Virus record (IMG/VR): IMGVR_UViG_3300033144_006256
Location: 20,645-84,644 of that record
From: a virus
Length of the DNA: 64,000 bases
Reading direction: 5' to 3' (one strand)
This document shows positions 45,549-53,955 of the stretch, one piece after another (position 1 is the first letter of the stretch; the number at the start of each line of letters is the position of its first letter). The notes beneath the pieces were generated by a model that was given only the letters and a program-made list of their open reading frames with translations, had not been told where the DNA came from and searched no databases. The translations under genes were made by a program, and so were the position numbers.

Positions 45549-46367
45549 ATGAAAAATATACTAATAACACACACAGATTTAGATGGAGCAGGTTGTGCAA
45601 TTATATTTAAACAAAAGTTCCCAGATATTAAAATACAATATCATAATTATGATACAGTAGATACAATCTCAGAAAAACTTTTAAACGAAAAAGATAAGTA
45701 TGATAAAATATTTTTTGCTGATATAACACCAATGGAAGAAATTGGTAAAAAAATGTTAGAAGATGATAAATTTATTTTAATTGATCACCATAAAACAAGA
45801 TTATATTTAGACGGGACAAAAGGTTTTGATACAAATATTTGCGGTGCTTTTATATCTATGAATTACTTAAACCAAATTGATATTAACGAAGATTGTAATA
45901 ATGATTTTATATTATCTGTTGATGCTTGGGACAGTTGGAAATTAGATAGCCAATATAGAAAAAATGGGGAAGGATTAAATTTACTATTCGGATATTATGG
46001 TATGGATAAGTTTGTAGAAGAGTTTAAAGATATGAGAGATATAACAACAGAAGAAAAAACTATTATTTGTGTATTAAGAAAAATAAAAGAAGATTATTTA
46101 AACCATAAAATAGAACAATGTAAAACTAAATTAGACGAAAATGGGAATAAATATTGGGAATTTTATATTGGAGAGCCACAATCAGGGTTAGGCAATTTAC
46201 TTGAAATGGCAGGAGATAAAGCTAAAGATATTAAGTATATAAAATCAATAAATATGAATGATAATGTTGTAAGTTTATATTCTCTTGATATTGATGTTTC
46301 AGAAATAGCAAAAGAGAAAGGTGGAGGCGGACATAAAAAAGCAAGTGGGTATAGCATAGTATTATGA
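45549..46367 (+). CDS. DHH/DHHA1 phosphoesterase (NrnA/pAp-phosphatase type?)
   Basis: 272 residues. ITHTDLDGAGCA (motif I), IFFADITPMEE (II), ILIDHHKTR (DHH), ILSVDAWDSWK, and the DHHA1 end GGGGHKKASGYSI. Family members such as NrnA degrade short RNAs and also dephosphorylate pAp. Three sulfotransferases nearby would produce pAp, so a recycling role is attractive (inference). A c-di-NMP phosphodiesterase role is possible but no sensory domain is present. Confidence 0.8.
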   Translation: MKNILITHTDLDGAGCAIIFKQKFPDIKIQYHNYDTVDTISEKLLNEKDKYDKIFFADITPMEEIGKKMLEDDKFILIDHHKTRLYLDGTKGFDTNICGAFISMNYLNQIDINEDCNNDFILSVDAWDSWKLDSQYRKNGEGLNLLFGYYGMDKFVEEFKDMRDITTEEKTIICVLRKIKEDYLNHKIEQCKTKLDENGNKYWEFYIGEPQSGLGNLLEMAGDKAKDIKYIKSINMNDNVVSLYSLDIDVSEIAKEKGGGGHKKASGYSIVL

Positions 46368-47380
46368 AAAATATAAGTGAAATTAAAATTGGCATTTGCA
46401 TTCCAACAATCAGAGAAGATTGCCTCGTTAAGTTTTTAAAAGAATGGCAACCACAGTTTGATTTAGAAAATATAAATTTCTATATAACAGAAGATAACGA
46501 AACATTAAAGATAGATTATATAAAAGCATTTAAAGAATACAAGAATAAAAATGTTAAGATATACAGCCACAAAGAAATTAAAGAAGATTTAAAAAACAAT
46601 AGCTGGATAATATGCAAAAAAAATTCATCACATAGAAGCTATGGATATTTACAAGCATATAAAGATAATTGCGATATGATAGTTACACTTGATGACGATT
46701 GTTATCCGTTAGAAGATGTAAGATATTTAGAAGCACATTGGAATAAATTAAATGCACAAGTTGATATGTGGGGATCGTCAGCATTTGATAAAAACAGTGA
46801 TAGAATACCAGTAAGAGGAATACCATATAAAAATAGAACAGTTAAAGATAAAGTTATTATCAATCACGGCTTATGGAAAAACAATCTTGATTTAGATGCA
46901 GTCCATCAATTATTAGGGGATTTGAATAATAAAGAAATAGATATTTTTAGAACGCCAACAGTATTTAGCAAATACAGAAGTTTATGTGGAATGTCGCTTG
47001 CCTTTAAGAAAGAAGCAACACCTTTAATGTATTTTGGATTGCAAGGTGAAGATTGGATGTTTGATAGATTTGATGATATTTGGTGCGGGATAATAGCACA
47101 AAAAATAGTATCACATTTAGGAAAGTATATTACTAATGGAACACCGATGATATGGCACGATAGAGCAAGCGATCCATTTAAAAATCTTATAAAAGAAGCA
47201 CAAGGGGTTCAGATAAACGAAACATTTTGGCAGTTTATAGAAGAAATACAATTAGTAGGTAAAACATACAGGGAGTGTTTTAGGCAGATAGCAAAAGAAT
47301 TAAAAAAATTCCCAGAAGAAAAAAAGTATTTCAATAAACTTTCAGAAGCTATGATTATTTGGTTATCGCTGTTTAAATAG
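46364..47380 (+). CDS. Reversibly glycosylated polypeptide-like (GT75) protein
   Basis: 338 residues. IKIGICIPTIREDCLVKFLK, MIVTLDDDCYPLEDVR (DDDCYP), VFSKYRSLCGMSLAFKKEA, FDRFDDIWCGIIAQKI and GTPMIWHDRASDPF resemble plant-type RGP/UDP-arabinopyranose mutases. They convert UDP-Ara(p) to the furanose form or self-glycosylate at an Arg. Rare in phages as far as I know. Could supply or attach an unusual pentose. Confidence 0.65.
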   Translation: MKNISEIKIGICIPTIREDCLVKFLKEWQPQFDLENINFYITEDNETLKIDYIKAFKEYKNKNVKIYSHKEIKEDLKNNSWIICKKNSSHRSYGYLQAYKDNCDMIVTLDDDCYPLEDVRYLEAHWNKLNAQVDMWGSSAFDKNSDRIPVRGIPYKNRTVKDKVIINHGLWKNNLDLDAVHQLLGDLNNKEIDIFRTPTVFSKYRSLCGMSLAFKKEATPLMYFGLQGEDWMFDRFDDIWCGIIAQKIVSHLGKYITNGTPMIWHDRASDPFKNLIKEAQGVQINETFWQFIEEIQLVGKTYRECFRQIAKELKKFPEEKKYFNKLSEAMIIWLSLFK

Positions 47381-47389
47381 AAAATAAAC

Positions 47390-47403
47390 TATAACAGGTT
47401 ATA
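47390..47403. promoter_or_regulatory. Palindrome TATAACAGGTTATA before a glycosyltransferase
   Basis: Exact copy in a 26-bp gap, ending 3 bases before ATG 47407. One of few intergenic gaps in the cassette. Confidence 0.6.
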
Positions 47404-47406
47404 ACT

Positions 47407-48144
47407 ATGAAAATATCAATTATAATACTACAATATAATATCAATAAAGAACTTGTAGAAATAACAAAAGATTGTATCACAAGTTTTAGATTAGCATTAC
47501 AAAATCACGACCACGAAATAATAATTGTTGATAATAATTCCCCTATAAAAGATAAAGAAATAATAAAATCTGCAGATATTTATTTACAAAGAAAAGAAAA
47601 TAATAGTGTTGCACAAGCATTTAATGAAGGAGTAGCAAAATCAACAGGTGATATTATATGCCATAGTGATAATGATGTTTTAGTTGCTCCCGACTGGGCA
47701 TTAAAACTTAAAGAAACTTTTAGAAAAGATAAAGATTGTTCAGTAGTAGGATTTATGCTTGCGAAAGATAAAGAAGATTTGTTTTTCTCTACTGAAGAAA
47801 AAGATAGAATAAATGGTATGCCAGCAGGTTGTTTATTTGCAATGAAAAGAAAAGTTTTTGAAGCATTAAATGGTTTTGATGAAAATTTTAAGGTTTGTTA
47901 TTACGATGATGGCGATTTTCTTTTAAGGGTGTTAAAAACAGGGTTTAAAATAAGAATGTGCTATAATAATAAAGTTTATCATTATTTATCAAGGACAACA
48001 AAAGATAAAGAATATAGAGCAGGGTTGCATACAGCACGAACATTTAATCAAGGTTATTTTAAAGGAAAACACGGAGGTATATGTAAGGATTTATGGAAAT
48101 ATTATATGGATAATTTTTCCCTATACAAGGAGAAAATTAAATGA
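47407..48144 (+). CDS. Glycosyltransferase family 2
   Basis: 245 residues. ISIIILQYNINKELVEI, IIIVDNNSPIKDKEI, DIICHSDNDVLVAPDWAL, and VCYYDDGDFLLRVLKTGFK. GT-A inverting transferase with rhamnosyltransferase-like layout. Coupled by ATGA to the sulfotransferase. Confidence 0.85.
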   Translation: MKISIIILQYNINKELVEITKDCITSFRLALQNHDHEIIIVDNNSPIKDKEIIKSADIYLQRKENNSVAQAFNEGVAKSTGDIICHSDNDVLVAPDWALKLKETFRKDKDCSVVGFMLAKDKEDLFFSTEEKDRINGMPAGCLFAMKRKVFEALNGFDENFKVCYYDDGDFLLRVLKTGFKIRMCYNNKVYHYLSRTTKDKEYRAGLHTARTFNQGYFKGKHGGICKDLWKYYMDNFSLYKEKIK

Positions 48145-48767
48145 AAAGCGTTATAGTCTATGGGCAGCGAAGATCGGGTACGTCGCTATTTGCGGGGGTA
48201 TTATATTATTTAGGTATTCCTATGGGTAAAGAAGCATTGCCAACGCAAGTATCTGATAGAAACCCAAAAGGATTTTTTGAAGATAGAAGCATTATAAAAA
48301 TATCAGAAGTAATGATACAGTATATAATGCGATATGAAAGCATAGATGCAAGTATAGAAAAGTTAAAACAGTTATTCGGTGTTCAAATTGAAAAAGCTAT
48401 CAATAAAAGAAAAAGCAATTGTAATGGTATTTGGGGGGTAAAAGATGTTAATATGATTGATTTATTAGATGTATATCGCAGTTATTTAACACAGGCACAT
48501 TTTATAGTAGTCCATAGAAACCCATTAGATGTAGCAAAATCTTATTCTGATTGGCACAAAACAGAAGTAGAAAATTCTTTAGCTATGGTGATGAAAAATT
48601 ACGAAAAAATAAACGAAAGTATGGCGTTTGAAAATAATAAACTGCTTGTATCTTACGATGAAGCAATACAAAGTCCAGAAAAAGTTGTTAATGAAATAAT
48701 AGAATTTTTGCGAATACAAGTTACACAAGAGCAATTAAATAATGCTATTAAACATATAGGAAAATAG
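48141..48767 (+). CDS. Sulfotransferase
   Basis: 208 residues. P-loop-like PAPS site VIVYGQRRSGTSLFAGVL (5'-phosphosulfate loop) and FIVVHRNPLDVAKSYSDWH (3'-phosphate binding RNPLD) are the two family hallmarks. GFFEDRSI is the acceptor-loop motif shared with the 57749 protein. Transfers sulfate from PAPS to a hydroxyl, here presumably a sugar. Needs host PAPS. Confidence 0.8.
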   Translation: MKSVIVYGQRRSGTSLFAGVLYYLGIPMGKEALPTQVSDRNPKGFFEDRSIIKISEVMIQYIMRYESIDASIEKLKQLFGVQIEKAINKRKSNCNGIWGVKDVNMIDLLDVYRSYLTQAHFIVVHRNPLDVAKSYSDWHKTEVENSLAMVMKNYEKINESMAFENNKLLVSYDEAIQSPEKVVNEIIEFLRIQVTQEQLNNAIKHIGK

Positions 48768-48794
48768 CCAATTAATCCGTAATATGGTAAAATA

Positions 48795-49856
48795 ATGAAG
48801 AAAGATAAAAATATTGTAGCAATATTTGGGACACGACCAGAAGTAATAAAGCTTTCCCCATTATTAAAAGCTGATAAAACTATCAAAACTATTTTTACAG
48901 GGCAACATACTGATTTAACAAAAAATATCTGTGATGAATTAAAAATAAGAATAGATAATGAATGTTGCATAAAAGAACCATATACATTAACAAGTTTAAT
49001 AGCTGATTTAGCCCCGCAATTAGAATGGCATTTTAATAAAATACTCCCAGATATAGTTATTGTTCAAGGTGATACGATATCTGCATATATAGGGGCATTA
49101 GTAGCTTGGATGAAAGGAATTGATGTAGCACACATAGAAGCAGGGTTAAGGACAGATACGCTTTACAGCCCATACCCAGAAGAATTTTTTAGGCGTTCAA
49201 TAGATACAATGGCGAAATATCAATTTGCCCCAACTAAAAGAGCATATAGAACTTTACAAAAAGAAAACGAACAGTTAAAAGATAAAAAGATTTTAATAAA
49301 TACAGGGAATACAATAGTTGATACAGTTAATATAGTAAAAAAACAAATATCAGATAGGAATAAAAAACAAGTTAAAGATATAAAATGTGAATATAAAAAT
49401 TTTGTTTTGACGACATTGCATAGAAAAGAAAATATACAAAATGGGATGAGTGATATTTTTGAAGCATTGAAAGAAATATCTAAAACAAAAAGAATAGTTA
49501 TGATAGAACACCCAACCCCTATTTTAAAAGAAATTACGAAAACATTAAAAGATTATATAACATTGATACCCCCAGTTGGTTATAGAAAAATGATAAAACT
49601 TATAGCACATTGTGATTGTATAATATCAGATAGCGGGGGATTATCAGAAGAAGCAGTTTGTTTAAAAAAACCAATACTGATTACAAGGACAGAAACAGAA
49701 AGAAAAGAAGTGATAAGATGTGGCATAGGATATTTAACAGGGACTAAAAAAGAAGATATAGTAAAAGCATTTAATAATATAAAAAAAATAACAAAGTTAA
49801 ATAATCCTTTTGGAGATGGGCAAGCATCACAAAAAATAATCAATAAGTTAAAATAA
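48795..49856 (+). CDS. UDP-N-acetylglucosamine 2-epimerase
   Basis: 353 residues. NIVAIFGTRPEVIKLSPLL, AHIEAGLRTDTLYSPYPEE, NTGNTIVDTVNIV, VLTTLHRKENIQNG, DCIISDSGGLSEEAVCLKK. WecB/MnaA fold complete, so likely active in making UDP-ManNAc from UDP-GlcNAc. The PEE.NR motif is PEEFFRR here, with Asn replaced. Confidence 0.85.
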   Translation: MKKDKNIVAIFGTRPEVIKLSPLLKADKTIKTIFTGQHTDLTKNICDELKIRIDNECCIKEPYTLTSLIADLAPQLEWHFNKILPDIVIVQGDTISAYIGALVAWMKGIDVAHIEAGLRTDTLYSPYPEEFFRRSIDTMAKYQFAPTKRAYRTLQKENEQLKDKKILINTGNTIVDTVNIVKKQISDRNKKQVKDIKCEYKNFVLTTLHRKENIQNGMSDIFEALKEISKTKRIVMIEHPTPILKEITKTLKDYITLIPPVGYRKMIKLIAHCDCIISDSGGLSEEAVCLKKPILITRTETERKEVIRCGIGYLTGTKKEDIVKAFNNIKKITKLNNPFGDGQASQKIINKLK

Positions 49857-50011
49857 TGAATATCCAAATATCAAAAAATATAGCAAAAAAAATATTAAAA
49901 ATATTAGAAATTGAAATACAATATAATGAAAACATATCAGATAAACAAGGACACCCATACACTAAAGAACTTAGAAAAATTTACAAAAATTTAAGCAGTA
50001 AATTAAAATAA
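49856..50011 (+). CDS. Small helical protein, 51 aa
   Basis: MNIQISKNIAKKILKILEI and a lysine-rich tail KELRKIYKNLSSKLK. Start and stop overlap neighbours (TAATG on both sides). Unknown. Confidence 0.45.
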   Translation: MNIQISKNIAKKILKILEIEIQYNENISDKQGHPYTKELRKIYKNLSSKLK

Positions 50012-51090
50012 TGGTAGATATAATTATTCCAGCATTAAACCAAATAGAATATACAAAGAAGTGTTTAATTTATTTAAAAACGAATACACATATTCCTTTT
50101 AGAATTATTTTTATAGATAATGCGTCAACTGATGGAACCTCTGAATTTGTTGAAAATTTTTGTAAAATGAATAATATTGGATTAAGATTGATTAAGAACA
50201 AGAAAAATGCAGGTGTCGCAAAATCTTGGAACCAAGGACTAAAAGTTTCTGATAGCAAATATATTGCAATAATAAATAATGATATTTTACCTTCCCCAAA
50301 CTGGTTAAAAAATATTATAAATGCAATGGAAAAAGATGAAAATATTTGGTGCGGTTGCCCAGTATTTACAGCAGGTGAAATGCCTGATAATTTTCCTGAT
50401 AATATACCATTGCCAAATAAGATAACAAAAGCGAATAAACTTACTGGCTTTTGTTTTGTTATAAGCAGAAAAGCGATAGAAAGTGTTGGAATGTTTGATG
50501 AACAGTTTAAAATAGGTTGGTATGAAGATAGTTGCCTATGGGCAAGGATAGTTATAGCAGGGCATCCACCGATGACGATACATAATAGTTATATACATCA
50601 TTTTGAAAGTATTACCATAAAAGCGTTTAAAGGGTTTAGCGAATATGCCAAAGAAAATGCAATTAAATTTAAAAGAAAATATGGCGGAGACAAAGAACAA
50701 ATATTATCAAAATTTAACAATGATATGATTATTATTAAAAATGGAAAAATTAAAGTTAAACCAGAGCAAATAGTTGAATTAAAAGAAGCATTTAAAATTT
50801 CAGTCCCGAATAATTTTACGCCAGAAATTAATACAAAAATTCCAGTAGGGGGATATAAATATTTTGATATTATACCAGATTGGGCGAGAAATAATATTCA
50901 TTATCTTGTAGAAAGAGTTAAAATAGAAAAAGAACCAAAGGAAGAAAAAAAAATTAAAAAACCCAAAAAAATAATCAGTAAAAAGCTAAAAACAAATGCA
51001 AGAAAAACTGTTCGTAGCAATACCATCAAAAAGCGATATGGTAGATCTAAAATTCGCAATAAGTCTAAAAGAACTTCAACTGCCAGATAA
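50011..51090 (+). CDS. Glycosyltransferase family 2 with basic C-terminal tail
   Basis: 359 residues. VDIIIPALNQIEYTKKCL, IIFIDNASTDGTSEFVENF, IAIINNDILPSPNWLK, IGWYEDSCLWARI. After about residue 305 comes a Lys/Arg-rich tail (EEKKIKKPKKIISKKLK, KRYGRSKIRNKSKRTSTAR) whose last 95 bases overlap the next gene in another frame. The tail may bind membrane or nucleic acid, or be only a read-through product of overlap. Confidence 0.8.
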   Translation: MVDIIIPALNQIEYTKKCLIYLKTNTHIPFRIIFIDNASTDGTSEFVENFCKMNNIGLRLIKNKKNAGVAKSWNQGLKVSDSKYIAIINNDILPSPNWLKNIINAMEKDENIWCGCPVFTAGEMPDNFPDNIPLPNKITKANKLTGFCFVISRKAIESVGMFDEQFKIGWYEDSCLWARIVIAGHPPMTIHNSYIHHFESITIKAFKGFSEYAKENAIKFKRKYGGDKEQILSKFNNDMIIIKNGKIKVKPEQIVELKEAFKISVPNNFTPEINTKIPVGGYKYFDIIPDWARNNIHYLVERVKIEKEPKEEKKIKKPKKIISKKLKTNARKTVRSNTIKKRYGRSKIRNKSKRTSTAR

Positions 51091-51673
51091 TTCTATCATA
51101 TCAACAATACCAAGCGTTATGGTTCATACTTCAAGAAATATGCTTGTAAAAAGATTTTTAGAAAGCAATTGCGATAAACTATTGTTTTTAGATGTTGATG
51201 AAGTGTTTGAAAATGATTTAGCATTAAGATTATATGCAGATGATAAAGATATTGTAGGGGCGATGATATGTTCCAGAGTGCCAGAATATAAGCCTTGTAT
51301 AACAAAAAAAGTTGGTAATAAATTAACTTCTGTGTTCCCATATGAAAGAAAAATATTTGAAGTAGATACAATAGGGATGGGGGCAACTATGATTAAGCGT
51401 AAAGTATTTGAAAAAATGAAACCGCCATATTTCTATTTTAGCAATATGCGAGAGGGGATTGATACACCAGAAAATAATGTAGGGGAAGATATAAATTTCT
51501 GTTTAGATGCTGGGAAAGCTGGATTTAAAATATACTGTGATGCTTCATTAAACCCTTTACATATAGGGAATAAAGAAGAAACAGATTATCGCAGAGCAGT
51601 TATGTATAATTTAAGTGTTTTAGGTGAAAAAGGAGTTAATAAAATAATAGAAGGGTATTACAATGGAAAATAA
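50996..51673 (+). CDS. GT-A-type glycosyltransferase-like protein
   Basis: 225 residues. KLFVAIPSKSDMVDLKFAIS, KLLFLDVDEVFENDLALRL (DxD), IVGAMICSRVPEYKPCI, VGEDINFCLDAGKAGFKIY. Resembles the 62247 protein in layout. The start ATG 50996 lies deep inside the previous gene. Confidence 0.7.
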   Translation: MQEKLFVAIPSKSDMVDLKFAISLKELQLPDNSIISTIPSVMVHTSRNMLVKRFLESNCDKLLFLDVDEVFENDLALRLYADDKDIVGAMICSRVPEYKPCITKKVGNKLTSVFPYERKIFEVDTIGMGATMIKRKVFEKMKPPYFYFSNMREGIDTPENNVGEDINFCLDAGKAGFKIYCDASLNPLHIGNKEETDYRRAVMYNLSVLGEKGVNKIIEGYYNGK

Positions 51674-52301
51674 TGGCAATTTTAAAGAACTAATAGCAGT
51701 AGTTAAATTTAAAGATTATTTCAAAGAAGCATCCGATTTTCTTAAAGATGATAAAGTATTAAGCGATAAAGGATTTTCTGTTTCAGTCATAAATGAAAAT
51801 GCAAATCACGGGGTAGCTATGATCCATAAAAAACAAACATCAGGGTTGATGGTTAATGGTGTATTGGCACAATATGATGCAAAAGATATACCAGTAAAAG
51901 TTGCAATAGATAATATTCTAAAAACACTTGAAAAGTTGCAAGAAGCAAGGTGGCGTTTTGCTAGAACTGATGATATTGAATATATAAACATAGGAGTAAA
52001 AATTGAATACGAAATAAATGAAAATGAAAAAAAATTATTAAGATTGCCAAATAATATTGATGTTTGGATGTCGAAAATTGAATTTAAAGATAAATTTAAC
52101 CATACGATAGAATATAATTTACAAAAAAACAAATTATCAATATCAATGGATATAAACAGTAAAAATATTAAAGAAGCAACAATAAAAGATATTCTTCAAA
52201 AAGTTAATTCTTATGTATATAATCCAACTGATTTTTTGAAATGTTTAGGTGCTTCTATCTCTAATGATATACCAAGAGATTTGAGCTATATTATTAGCTA
52301 G
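51663..52301 (+). CDS. Hypothetical protein, 212 aa
   Basis: No recognised family. Mixed alpha/beta (FSVSVINENANHGVAMIHKK, GVKIEYEINENEKKLLRLP). Overlaps the upstream gene by 11 bases. Part of the cassette or a virion protein. Confidence 0.5.
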   Translation: MENNGNFKELIAVVKFKDYFKEASDFLKDDKVLSDKGFSVSVINENANHGVAMIHKKQTSGLMVNGVLAQYDAKDIPVKVAIDNILKTLEKLQEARWRFARTDDIEYINIGVKIEYEINENEKKLLRLPNNIDVWMSKIEFKDKFNHTIEYNLQKNKLSISMDINSKNIKEATIKDILQKVNSYVYNPTDFLKCLGASISNDIPRDLSYIIS

Positions 52302-52312
52302 AGAGGATAACT

Positions 52313-52474
52313 ATGGAAACTTTTACAGGAAAATTATTTATTATATTAAGTTCACTTGTAGCAGGTATTGCTGTTGCAACTTTATTCCCATCTTTAGTAG
52401 ATACTAATTGTTGGTGGTATGTAGGAACAGCTGCAGTGTTGGTCGCTGTTTCTTATGTAGTAGAAGCAAAATAA
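52313..52474 (+). CDS. Two-helix membrane protein, 53 aa
   Basis: KLFIILSSLVAGIAVATLF and WWYVGTAAVLVAVSYVV helices. Good GAGAGGATAA site. Could be a holin-like or glycan-export helper; unknown. Confidence 0.5.
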   Translation: METFTGKLFIILSSLVAGIAVATLFPSLVDTNCWWYVGTAAVLVAVSYVVEAK

Positions 52475-52485
52475 ATTTCATATAG

Positions 52486-52510
52486 CTGGTTTAAATTTAT
52501 TTTAAGCCAG
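52486..52510 (+). terminator. Hairpin after 52474
   Basis: CTGGTTTAAA 52486-52495 / TTTAAGCCAG 52501-52510 (10 bp, one G.U), no T-tract. Confidence 0.45.
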
Positions 52511-52538
52511 TCAATAAGCAATTTATAAAAGAAATAAA

Positions 52539-53234
52539 ATGCAAGATTTAGTTAGTATAATAATCCCGTCAAAATACAGGATAGATATTCTTAAGGAAAC
52601 ATTACAGCTAATAGAAGAAAACACCGCATACCCATATTACGAAATTATAACTGTTATAGATTATGATGATTATGAAACATACAAAATAGCAAGTGGTGGG
52701 ACAACAGTCAAAATAAACTATGGCAAATCCAAATATGTTGGCTGCATTAACAGTGGAGCAATATCTGCAAAAGGTAAATATGTAGTATTCTTAGCAGATG
52801 ATGTATTTGTAAAAACAGGATGGCTCTCAGAAGCGATGTATACGATGAACCATTTATTAAAAGGGGTTGGATTAGTCAAATTTTATGATATAGATAAAGA
52901 AAAACATTCTTCTTATGGGTTAGCTGAAAAAGAATTTGCTTATAAATTAAATAATAATAATTTGCTCCCTGACGATTACTATCAATACAATGCTGATGTT
53001 GCATTCCAAATAAAAGCAAGAAAAGCGAAAAAGTATATAGTATGCAAAAGGGCTAGAATAAGGCATTTACATAGTTATATGAAAAATGAAGATAAAACAA
53101 ACCAAAACGCTAAAAGATTATTCCCAAGAGACACAAGGAAACTAAAACAGTTCATAAACGCAACTTGCAAAACATACAATGGAAAAGAAAAGTATGATAT
53201 AGATAAAAGCAATGTATATGGGTATGGTAGATAA
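52539..53234 (+). CDS. Glycosyltransferase family 2
   Basis: 231 residues. VSIIIPSKYRIDILKETL, SKYVGCINSGAISAKGKY, YVVFLADDVFVKTGWLSEA. A palindrome TATAACTGTTATA lies inside at 52646-52658. The end overlaps the next gene. Confidence 0.8.
   Translation: MQDLVSIIIPSKYRIDILKETLQLIEENTAYPYYEIITVIDYDDYETYKIASGGTTVKINYGKSKYVGCINSGAISAKGKYVVFLADDVFVKTGWLSEAMYTMNHLLKGVGLVKFYDIDKEKHSSYGLAEKEFAYKLNNNNLLPDDYYQYNADVAFQIKARKAKKYIVCKRARIRHLHSYMKNEDKTNQNAKRLFPRDTRKLKQFINATCKTYNGKEKYDIDKSNVYGYGR
52646..52658. promoter_or_regulatory. Palindrome TATAACTGTTATA inside a glycosyltransferase gene
   Basis: Perfect 13-bp palindrome with central T, in coding sequence. Confidence 0.35.
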
Positions 53235-53946
53235 ACGATTAGTATTTACTATAACATCAGGACGGTCTGGGACAATGTTGCTTTCAAAATTGCTTAATAT
53301 ATGCCCAAATGTTAATGCGAAACACGAACCAGAACCAACTTTTTCAGACGCTTATTACTATAAACGTGATTTTAAAGAATTTCTACTAGAAGAAAAATTG
53401 CCAAAAATGTTAAAAAGCGAAGAAAAAATTTATATAGAAACATCGCATATATTTTGCAAATGGTTTTTAAAGCCAGCAGTTAAATTAAAAATACCATTTG
53501 ATTTAATATATCTTAAAAGGGATGACAGAAAAACAGCATTATCGTTTTATCAATTAAACGATATACCAGATAGAACAGAAACAGGCAAAAATTGGCTTTT
53601 AAAATCAAAAGATACGCCGAAAGAATGGAGCGATTATCAAATGTGCTATTGGTATGTATTAGAAATGAAAAAAATAGCTAATAATATACTTAAAAAATAT
53701 GGCAGTAAAAAGAAAATAATAACAATATCATTAAAGCAACTGCTTGTTTGGAATAGCTTTAAAAATTTTCTTAATCAATTAAATGTAGAAATTCCAAATA
53801 AAAAAGAATACGAAAAAATTATCAAAAAAAAGTGGAATATTAAAGAAAAAAGAAAAGAAGAAAAACAGCCCTGTGATATAAACAAAGAAGAATATGGGGT
53901 AAATATATGGTTTAATAATAAAAACGCCTTAGAATATAATAAGTAA
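53212..53946 (+). CDS. Sulfotransferase-like protein
   Basis: About 244 residues. PAPS site LVFTITSGRSGTMLLSKLL, 3'-phosphate region LIYLKRDDRKTALSFYQL, and KHEPEPTF typical of glycan sulfotransferases. In-frame ATGs at 53212, 53218 and 53224 are possible starts. Overlaps the previous gene by 23 bases. Confidence 0.75.
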   Translation: MYMGMVDKRLVFTITSGRSGTMLLSKLLNICPNVNAKHEPEPTFSDAYYYKRDFKEFLLEEKLPKMLKSEEKIYIETSHIFCKWFLKPAVKLKIPFDLIYLKRDDRKTALSFYQLNDIPDRTETGKNWLLKSKDTPKEWSDYQMCYWYVLEMKKIANNILKKYGSKKKIITISLKQLLVWNSFKNFLNQLNVEIPNKKEYEKIIKKKWNIKEKRKEEKQPCDINKEEYGVNIWFNNKNALEYNK

Positions 53947-53955
53947 GATAAAATT

